From the NCBI GenBank assembly GCA_022701925.1, contig JAKONM010000247.1, positions 1-5,010 of the forward strand: DNA of 5,010 nt. Direction: 5' to 3'. The translations under genes were made by a program, and so were the position numbers. Within the stretch, counting starts at the first letter, position 1, and the number at the start of each line of letters is the position of its first letter. Below the pieces are notes generated by a model. That model was not told the origin of the DNA. It saw only the letters and a list, made by a program, of their open reading frames with translations, and did not search any database. The DNA is from Microbacteriaceae bacterium. Its GTDB lineage: Bacteria > Actinomycetota > Actinomycetes > Actinomycetales > Microbacteriaceae. This document shows, one piece after another, positions 1 to 5,010 of the stretch.

Positions 1-1021
1 GCCCGACGACTCCGGTCGCGTGATCGCGACGATCGTCGCGGCGGTCGTGCTGGTGGTGCTGGGCCACGCGATGGGCGCGGGCATCGGCGCGATCATCGGC
101 GGCGCCGTGCTGAAGAGCCCGCTGGGCGTCGTGGACCGGGTGCTGGGCGCCGCAGCGCAGGTGGTCGTCAGCGCGCTGGCGCTCTCCGTCGTCTCCTCCC
201 TGGCCGTGGCGCTGGGCGTGCCCTACGTCGCGCAGCCGGTGGCGGGCTCGGCGGTGCTGCGCACCATCGACGCGGTCACCCCCGCGCCGGTCGACCGCGG
301 CCTCGCGCAGCTGCGGTCCGTCGTGCTGAGCAGCGGCATCCCGCAGCTGGGCACGGCGCTCGGCGGGGGCCGGGGCGGCGCCTCCGTGCCCGACGTGCCC
401 CGCTCGGCCGCGCTCACCACGGCGATCCGGTCGGTCGTCAAGGTCACCGGGCGGGCGACGTCGTGCGGCCAGGAGCAGAGCGGGTCCGGCTTCGTCGTGG
501 CGGACGACCGCGTGCTGACGAACGCCCACGTGCTGGCCGGGGTGACCGCGCCGGTCGTCATCTCGCCCGACGGGCAGGCCCTGACCGGGCGGGTGACCTG
601 GTTCGACCCGACGTCCGACACCGCCCTGATCGCGGTGCGCGGACTGGACGCGGAGCCGCTGGACCTCGCTCCGACCCCGCGCGCCGGCGACACCGGGGTG
701 GTCGCCGGCTACCCGTTCGGCGGCCCCTTCACCGAGGGCGGGGCCGAGGTCGTGCGGGTCGGGTCGGTCGCCGTGCCGGACGCCACCGGCGGCGGGCGCA
801 GCGTGCGCGAGATCGCGTCGCTGGCCGCGGACGTCAACCAGGGCAACTCCGGCGGCCCCCTGCTGTCGGAGGAGGGGCGCGTGCTGGGCCTGGTGTTCGC
901 GAAGAGCAGCGACGAGCAGGACCTGGGCTACGCGATGACCCGGGCCGAGTTCGCCGACGTCGTCGCCCGGGCCCCCTCCCTGACCGCCGCGACGTCGACG
1001 GGGGCCTGCTCGCGCGGGTGA
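1..1021 (+). CDS. marP: MarP-like membrane-anchored periplasmic serine protease (CvpA-type membrane part plus trypsin-like domain), 5' partial
   Basis: The frame is open to the window edge (the codons before the GTG at 20 read P-D-D-S-G-R), so the true start lies upstream. Residues below are numbered from that GTG. Two hydrophobic segments (about 2-30 and 43-66) match the end of a CvpA/colicin V production-type membrane domain. A linker follows, then a chymotrypsin-fold protease. The apparent triad is His170 (in TNAHVLAG), Asp200 (in DPTSDTALI) and Ser277 (in NQGNSGGPLL). Cys149 and Cys330 lie just before the protease core and at the extreme C-terminus. In mycobacterial MarP (Rv3671c) an equivalent cysteine pair forms a disulfide that stabilises the active protease, and the spacings here (Cys-His 21, His-Asp 30, Asp-Ser 77, Ser-Cys 53) agree closely with it. 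By that alignment about 60 N-terminal residues, probably two more membrane segments, are missing. In mycobacteria MarP supports survival in acid and oxidative stress and acts on the peptidoglycan hydrolase RipA; carrying that role over to this organism is inference. The gene is convergent with the next one. An HtrA/DegP-type protease is less likely because no PDZ domain follows. Confidence 0.92.
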   Translation, partial: PDDSGRVIATIVAAVVLVVLGHAMGAGIGAIIGGAVLKSPLGVVDRVLGAAAQVVVSALALSVVSSLAVALGVPYVAQPVAGSAVLRTIDAVTPAPVDRGLAQLRSVVLSSGIPQLGTALGGGRGGASVPDVPRSAALTTAIRSVVKVTGRATSCGQEQSGSGFVVADDRVLTNAHVLAGVTAPVVISPDGQALTGRVTWFDPTSDTALIAVRGLDAEPLDLAPTPRAGDTGVVAGYPFGGPFTEGGAEVVRVGSVAVPDATGGGRSVREIASLAADVNQGNSGGPLLSEEGRVLGLVFAKSSDEQDLGYAMTRAEFADVVARAPSLTAATSTGACSRG

Positions 1022-1041
1022 GCGCGGGCGGACCCCCGTCG
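996..1041. terminator. Inverted repeat across the convergent marP/ykcB-like gene ends, candidate bidirectional terminator
   Basis: Positions 996-1004 (CGACGGGGG) and 1033-1041 (CCCCCGTCG) are perfect 9-bp reverse complements separated by 28 nt. Inside the loop, GCTC at 1008-1011 can pair with GAGC at 1020-1023. The left arm lies in the last codons of marP, the loop contains its TGA stop (1019-1021), and the right arm ends 6 nt before the stop codon of the opposing gene. No T-run follows on either strand, so this is not a classical intrinsic terminator. U-less hairpins at gene ends have been proposed as terminators in high-GC actinobacteria. The pairing is seen directly; the function is inferred. 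Confidence 0.35.
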
Positions 1042-1047
1042 GCCGCG

Positions 1048-3084
1048 TCAGCCGGCGTCGCTCAGGTCGTAGACGGTCGAGCCGCCCGCCGTGGTGGCGG
1101 TGAAGTTCGCCGCCACCCACTCCTCGATCGCCGAGGCGGTCGACCCGGAGCCGCCGCCCGTCCCGCCGCCGCTGCCGGAGGAGATGTAGTAGCGGACCTC
1201 CCCGGCGGCGACGGCGGCCTCGAACTCCGACAGCGTCGGGGTCGGGTCGCTGCTCCAGCCGCCGATCGCCATGACGGCCGTGCCGGACGCCAGCTCGAGC
1301 GTCGCGGCGGCCTGCGAGCCGTTCACCGCCGCCGACCAGGTGGTGCCGGCCGACTCCAGCAGCGCCGTCAGCGCCGCCGAGGAGGTGCCGCCGGTCCCTC
1401 CCCCGCCGGACGGCACCGCGGTCGCGTCCGAGGTCGGGCCGGTGCTCGTGGAGGTCGCGCCGCCGGAGGCGCTGCTGCTCGTCCCGCCCGCACCCGTGCC
1501 GCTCGGGGCGGTGCCGGTGGGTGCGCCGCCCGTCCCCGGCCCGCCGCCGACCGAGGACGCGCCCACGGTGGGGATGGACCCCGAGTGCGGGACGGACGCG
1601 GTCGCCAGCGAGTACGACGCCGTGCCGGCGAGACCGAGGAGCGACCCCGCCAGCACCGCGACCGCCAGGACGCGACGACCGGCGTGGTCGGCCAGCACGC
1701 CCGACACGAGGATCGCGGCCGCCGCGAGCAGGCCGCCCGCGAGCATCGTCCACCGCAGCCAGGGGAGGAAGGCCGCGTCCTGGGAGAGCAGCGCGAAGCC
1801 CCAGACGCCGGCGGATCCGATGGCGCCGGCGAGACCGGCACGGCCGCACCAGGAGTCGCGGGCCCGCCAGGCGAGCGCGCCGCCGACGCCGACCAGGGCG
1901 CCGACCGCGGGGGCGAGCGCGACGGTGTAGTACGGGTGCACCGTGCCGCTCATGAAGCTGAAGACGAGGCCGGTGACGACCAGCCAGCCGCCCCACAGCA
2001 GCAGCGCGGCGCGGGAGGCGTCGACGCGGGACGAGCGCCCCCGCAGCACCAGGCCGAGCACGAGCAGCAGCAGGGCCGCGGGCAGCAGCCACGAGATCTC
2101 GAGGCCCATCTCGCTGCTGAACAGCCGCTGCAGCCCGGTCGCCCCGCCGAAGCTCGACCCCGAGGTCCCTCCGCCTCCGCCCCCGTTTCCCGAGCCGCCG
2201 AAGATCCGGCCGAGCCCGTTGTAGCCGAGGACGAGGTCGAGCACCGTGTCGTGGGTCGACCCGCCGATGTACGGCCGGGCGTCCGCCGGCCACAGCGCGA
2301 CGGCGAGGACCCACCAGCCCGCCGAGACGACGAGGGCGACCGCGGCGACCCCGAGGTGCGCCAGGCGTCGCGGCAGTGTCGTACGGGCGGCCAGCAGGTA
2401 GACGAGGCCGAAGGCCGGCAGCACCAGCAGGCCCTGCAGCATCTTGGTGAGGAAGGCGAAGCCCAGGGCGACGCCGGCGAGCGCCAGCCACCTCCAGGCC
2501 GCCCGCGGCAGGGCGCGCACGGTGGCATGGGCGGCGACGGTCATCAGCAGCACCAGCAGCGCGTCGGGGTTGTCGAAGCGGAACATGAGCGCGGCGGCCG
2601 GGGTCAGCGCGAGCACCGCGCCGGCCAGCAGACCGGCCGCGGCGGCGACGCGCTGCGGCAGGTCGACCAGGCTGCGGCGCACCGCGCCCACGACCAGCGC
2701 GACGGAGGCGACGCCCATCAGCGCCTGCGGCGCCAGCAGGCTCCAGCTGCTGAACCCGAAGATCCGGACCGAGAGCCCCATCACCCACAGGCTGGCGGGC
2801 GGCTTGTCGACCGTGATGAAGTTCGCGGAGTCGAGGCTGCCGAAGAACCACGCCTTCCAGCTCTGGCTGCCGGCCTGCACCGCCGCGGCGTAGAAGGCGT
2901 TCGCCGTGCCGCTGTCGCCCAGCGCCCACAGGTACAGCAGCGCGGTGAGCACCAGCAGGCCGGCGACGGACGGCCGGATCCAGACGGGCCGGTCGACGCC
3001 GACCGCGATCCGCCGGACCAGGGAGGCGCGGGGTCGGGCGGAGCGGGAGCGTGGCTGCGGCAGGGCTGCCGTCGAGGCGGTCAT
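1048..3084 (-). CDS. YkcB-like GT-C family glycosyltransferase (ArnT/PMT-type, GT39-like), polytopic membrane protein
   Basis: This 678-residue protein is predicted to transfer a sugar from a polyprenyl-phosphate donor on the outer face of the membrane; donor sugar and acceptor are unknown. About 13 hydrophobic segments lie between residues 38 and 492, typical of the GT-C fold. Family signatures are the first extracytoplasmic loop (ANAFYAAAVQAGSQSWKAWF, 61-80), VDKPPASLWVMGLSVRIFG (92-110), FRFDNPDALLVLL (168-180), a Gly-rich loop (296-315) and HPYYTVALAPA (383-393). After the last membrane segment come a Gly/Ser/Thr/Pro linker (about 496-569) and a C-terminal domain (570-678). That domain has the hallmarks of YkcB homologues: MAIGGW..SDPTPTLSEFE, RYYI, a second Gly/Ser run, EEWVAANF and a final VYDLS. 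Length is normal for the family. The ATG at 3084 is the only reasonable start: the frame is closed by TGA at 3118-3120 and no other ATG, GTG or TTG lies between. No strong Shine-Dalgarno is visible (only GGA, about 11 nt upstream). The gene follows helD by 56 nt on the same strand. No DPMS-like (YkcC) partner is in the window. Annotation pipelines may call it ArnT family or mannosyltransferase; the sugar is not shown. Confidence 0.9.
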   Translation of the reverse strand: MTASTAALPQPRSRSARPRASLVRRIAVGVDRPVWIRPSVAGLLVLTALLYLWALGDSGTANAFYAAAVQAGSQSWKAWFFGSLDSANFITVDKPPASLWVMGLSVRIFGFSSWSLLAPQALMGVASVALVVGAVRRSLVDLPQRVAAAAGLLAGAVLALTPAAALMFRFDNPDALLVLLMTVAAHATVRALPRAAWRWLALAGVALGFAFLTKMLQGLLVLPAFGLVYLLAARTTLPRRLAHLGVAAVALVVSAGWWVLAVALWPADARPYIGGSTHDTVLDLVLGYNGLGRIFGGSGNGGGGGGTSGSSFGGATGLQRLFSSEMGLEISWLLPAALLLLVLGLVLRGRSSRVDASRAALLLWGGWLVVTGLVFSFMSGTVHPYYTVALAPAVGALVGVGGALAWRARDSWCGRAGLAGAIGSAGVWGFALLSQDAAFLPWLRWTMLAGGLLAAAAILVSGVLADHAGRRVLAVAVLAGSLLGLAGTASYSLATASVPHSGSIPTVGASSVGGGPGTGGAPTGTAPSGTGAGGTSSSASGGATSTSTGPTSDATAVPSGGGGTGGTSSAALTALLESAGTTWSAAVNGSQAAATLELASGTAVMAIGGWSSDPTPTLSEFEAAVAAGEVRYYISSGSGGGTGGGSGSTASAIEEWVAANFTATTAGGSTVYDLSDAG
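1378..1599 (-). other. Low-complexity Gly/Ser/Thr/Ala/Pro linker of the YkcB-like protein
   Basis: Residues about 496-569 of the YkcB-like glycosyltransferase consist almost only of G, S, T, A, P and V, with runs such as SSSASGGATSTSTGPTSD. The segment has no predicted membrane stretch. It joins the last transmembrane helix to the compact C-terminal domain, so by topology it should lie outside the cytoplasmic membrane. Linkers of this kind are usual in actinobacterial members of the family but vary in length. The high Ser/Thr content makes it a possible target for O-mannosylation, which is inference only. Confidence 0.7.
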
Positions 3085-3140
3085 GCGGACGAGTGTCCGA
3101 GTGAGCCCGATGCGGTCTCAGTGCCTCGTCAGTGCGATTT
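3085..3140 (-). promoter_or_regulatory. Short helD to ykcB-like intergenic gap with a small hairpin next to the start codon
   Basis: This 56-nt gap separates the TAG stop of helD from the ATG of the YkcB-like gene. Directly upstream of the ATG, CGGAC (3086-3090) and GTCCG (3095-3099) form a 5-bp stem with a 4-nt loop. It covers the only weak Shine-Dalgarno-like bases (GGA on the minus strand). A 7-bp direct repeat, TCAGTGC on the plus strand at 3118-3124 and 3129-3135, has an 11-bp period. I see no convincing -35/-10 pair and no T-rich terminator. The spacing permits co-transcription with helD but does not prove it. Both small repeats could be chance in such GC-rich DNA. Confidence 0.25.
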
Positions 3141-5010
3141 CTATGAGGGACGGACCTCGTCCGGCTCCACGATCAGCAGCCGCCGGGTCGGACGGGTGAG
3201 CGCGACGTAGAGCGAGCCGGGCCCGGACTCGGCGGCGATGGCGTCCGGGTCGACGACCGCGACGACGTCGAACTCGAGCCCCTTGGCCGTCCAGGGGTCC
3301 AGCACGCTGACGCCCGCGGCCAGTCCGCGGGCGCCGAGGCCGACGGGCTCCGGCAGCGCCGCCGCCAGGGCCTGGCGCAGCGCGGGCACCATCGAGCCCG
3401 GAGCGACGACCGCCAGCGAACCGGCGCCGTCCGCCGCCCGGTCGGCCGCGACCGCCTCGACGGCCGCCGGCAGCAGGTCCTGCGCCGGGGCGCGCAGCAC
3501 CCGGGGCGGCTCGCCGTCGCGGACCGATCGGGACCGCGTCACGGGCAGCCCGTCCGCGAGCGCCCGCTGCTCCGCCGGCTCGGCGATCGAGCGCGGCGTG
3601 CGGTAGTTCACGGTCAGCCGCTCCAGGCGGAAGTCGTCGGTCAGCGTGCGGATCGCCTGGGCCCAGCCCGACGGCGGCCGCGTCGCCGCGGACTGCGCCA
3701 GGTCGCCGACGATCGTGAAGGACCGCAGCGGCCCCCGGCGGCGCAGCAGCCGCCACTGCATGGGGCTCAGCTCCTGCGCCTCGTCGACCACGATGTGGCC
3801 GTAGGTCCACGTGCGGTCGACGGCGGCGCGCTCGGCCGTCGTCAGCCGTGCGGCCTCCTCCTCGAAGCCGTCGGCCAGCGCCTCGGCGGAGACCATGCCC
3901 TCGACGCCCATGTTCTGGATCGCCTGCTGCGCGTTCTCCAGGTCTCGCTGCCGCTGCGCGTCGCGGGCCTGCGCCCGGGCGTCGCCGGTCACGTCGGTCT
4001 CGCCCAGCAGCTCGGCGGCCTCGTCGAGCAGCGGCACGTCGCCCACCGTGAAGGGCGCCGACCGCGGGCGGGCCAGCAGCGCGCGGTCCGCGGGCGAGAG
4101 GTCGGGCGCCGCAGCGGCCAGGTACTCGGGACGCGTCCACAGGTCGCCCAGCAGCTTCTGCGGGGTCAGCGGCAGCCAGGCCGTGTTCAGCAGCACCTTC
4201 ACGTCGTCGGCGGTGCGCAGGTCCTCCCGCAGCAGCCGGCGGTCGTCCTCGTCGACCGTGCCGCCGCGGGTCGCGATGCGGTCCACGAGCAGGGAGGTGA
4301 GCGAGCCCAGCGCATCCTTGACGAACGCGACCCGGGCGACGTTGTGCGGCTTCCGGGACTGCTGGGCCCGTCGCAGGGCCCGCTCGATCAGCGCCGGCTG
4401 CACCGTGAGCGGCACGCCGTCGACCTCGATGTCGACCGGGTGCTGCGGGGCGGCCTGCCGCAGCAGCACCGCGCGGCGGACCACGTCGGCCATCCGCGCC
4501 CGTCCCTTGACCGCGGCGACCGCGGGCGCGTCGACCGCCGTCGCGTCGACGCCCGGGTACAGCTGGCCCACCGTCTTCAGCACCACGCCCGTCTCCCCCA
4601 GCGACGGCAGCACCTGCTCGATGTACTCGAGGAAGCTGCGGGAGGGACCGACGACCAGCACGCCGTTGCGGGCGAGCCGCTCCTTCTGCGCGTACAGCAG
4701 GTAGGCCGCACGGTGCAGGGCCACGGCGGTCTTGCCGGTGCCCGGCCCGCCCTGCACGACCAGCACGCCGCGCGCCTCCGAGCGGATGATGCGGTCCTGC
4801 TCCGACTGGATGGTGGAGACGATGTCGTGCATGCGGCCGGTGCGCTGCGCGGCCAGCGCCGCCATGAGCGCGCTCTCCCCCGTCAGCCGCGCGTCGGCCG
4901 GCACGTCCTCCGGGTCGAAGACCTCGTCCTCCAGCGCCTGCACCGCGCGGCCGCTGGTGCTGAGGTGCCGGCGCACCCGCACGCCGAGCGGGGTGACCGC
5001 GGTCGCCTGG
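3141..5010 (-). CDS. helD: HelD-family RNA polymerase-recycling ATPase (UvrD/SF1-like), 5' partial
   Basis: HelD proteins bind RNA polymerase and use ATP to release it from DNA and RNA. The frame continues past the window edge (Q-A-T-A-V-T-P-L-G before the GTG at 4982), so that GTG is unlikely to be the start. Numbering from it, a Q-motif-like segment TIQSEQDRIIR (57-67) precedes Walker A GGPGTGKT (78-85). Then come motif II VVDEAQE (398-404), motif III VGDLAQ (425-430), motif IV VNYRTP (458-463, Arg461), motif V TAKGLEFDVV (565-574) and motif VI LYVALTR (591-597, Arg597). The roughly 310 residues between Walker A and motif II contain HelD-type sequence such as YIEQVLPSLGETGV (120-133) and GDVPLLDEAAELLGE (314-328), rather than UvrD/PcrA DNA-binding domains. 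In the solved mycobacterial and Bacillus HelD structures this insertion includes the clamp-opening part. The N-terminal coiled-coil arm that enters the RNA polymerase secondary channel lies mostly or wholly outside the window; family lengths of about 700-770 residues suggest 90-150 are missing. Some actinobacterial relatives (HelR) protect RNA polymerase from rifamycins. Whether this protein is of that subgroup cannot be decided here, and its promoter region is not visible. Confidence 0.92.
   Translation of the reverse strand, partial: QATAVTPLGVRVRRHLSTSGRAVQALEDEVFDPEDVPADARLTGESALMAALAAQRTGRMHDIVSTIQSEQDRIIRSEARGVLVVQGGPGTGKTAVALHRAAYLLYAQKERLARNGVLVVGPSRSFLEYIEQVLPSLGETGVVLKTVGQLYPGVDATAVDAPAVAAVKGRARMADVVRRAVLLRQAAPQHPVDIEVDGVPLTVQPALIERALRRAQQSRKPHNVARVAFVKDALGSLTSLLVDRIATRGGTVDEDDRRLLREDLRTADDVKVLLNTAWLPLTPQKLLGDLWTRPEYLAAAAPDLSPADRALLARPRSAPFTVGDVPLLDEAAELLGETDVTGDARAQARDAQRQRDLENAQQAIQNMGVEGMVSAEALADGFEEEAARLTTAERAAVDRTWTYGHIVVDEAQELSPMQWRLLRRRGPLRSFTIVGDLAQSAATRPPSGWAQAIRTLTDDFRLERLTVNYRTPRSIAEPAEQRALADGLPVTRSRSVRDGEPPRVLRAPAQDLLPAAVEAVAADRAADGAGSLAVVAPGSMVPALRQALAAALPEPVGLGARGLAAGVSVLDPWTAKGLEFDVVAVVDPDAIAAESGPGSLYVALTRPTRRLLIVEPDEVRPS

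Noticed and set aside
20..22. GTG at 20 as the start of the MarP-like gene
   Set aside because: The frame is open to the window edge, the GTG falls at the start of a hydrophobic segment, and starting there would delete about 60 residues of the CvpA-type membrane domain.
2140..2199. Gly-rich run (residues 296-315) in the YkcB-like protein as an insertion or repeat expansion
   Set aside because: A Gly-rich loop at this place, followed by F-G-G and a T-G-L-Q-R-L-F segment, is usual in YkcB homologues. The reading frame is intact and codon use is unchanged.
3136..3150. AT-richer patch at the helD stop (TAGAAA on the minus strand) as a -10 promoter element
   Set aside because: It lacks the final T of a TANNNT consensus, overlaps the stop codon, and has no recognisable -35 partner at the right distance.
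463..3210. Very long plus-strand open frame (about 915 codons) antisense to the YkcB-like gene and overlapping marP
   Set aside because: Its product is almost all R, G, A, P, D and Q with no domain or motif. It overlaps two genes with clear family signatures. Stop-free antisense frames of this size are expected where third positions are nearly all G/C.
3118..4140. Second minus-strand open frame overlapping the 3' half of helD
   Set aside because: Its product is Arg/Gly/Ala/Pro-rich low complexity, and the overlapping frame carries conserved helicase motifs II-VI.
4980..4982. GTG at 4982 as the start of helD
   Set aside because: The frame continues to the window edge, and family members have a longer N-terminal region with a coiled-coil arm before this point.
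1..5010. CRISPR array, insertion sequence, prophage or other mobile element
   Set aside because: There are no spaced direct repeats, no transposase or integrase reading frame, no tRNA or attachment site, and composition is uniform across the window.

Overview
The window is very GC-rich (by eye about three quarters G+C), densely coding and strongly biased to G/C third codon positions. All three proteins have their closest recognisable relatives in Actinomycetota. The pairing of a MarP-type protease with an actinobacterial-type HelD ATPase points to the class Actinomycetia. A Cellulomonas/Kineococcus-like lineage would fit, but that is a guess from sequence style only.

Layout. Positions 1-1021 (+) hold the 3' part of a MarP-like, membrane-anchored periplasmic serine protease whose 5' end lies outside the window. 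After a gap of only 26 nt it meets, tail to tail, a complete gene at 1048-3084 (-). This encodes a polytopic GT-C/ArnT-like glycosyltransferase of the YkcB type with a long Gly/Ser/Thr linker and an extracytoplasmic C-terminal domain. Separated by 56 nt and on the same strand, 3141-5010 (-) is the 3' part of a HelD-family, UvrD-like ATPase that recycles RNA polymerase. Its N-terminal coding region also runs off the window. No intergenic stretch exceeds 56 nt.

How the genes relate. MarP and YkcB both act at the cell envelope, and HelD acts on cytoplasmic RNA polymerase. The helD-ykcB order and short gap allow one transcript, but nothing in the sequence shows a shared pathway. The convergent marP/ykcB end carries a 9-bp perfect inverted repeat that could act as a shared terminator.

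I see no tRNA or rRNA, CRISPR array, insertion sequence, prophage gene or attachment site. This looks like ordinary actinobacterial chromosome. The points worth a second look are the convergent inverted repeat, the non-acidic first-loop motif of the YkcB-like enzyme, and small dyads and repeats in the helD-ykcB gap. I find no convincing evidence of a new biological system.
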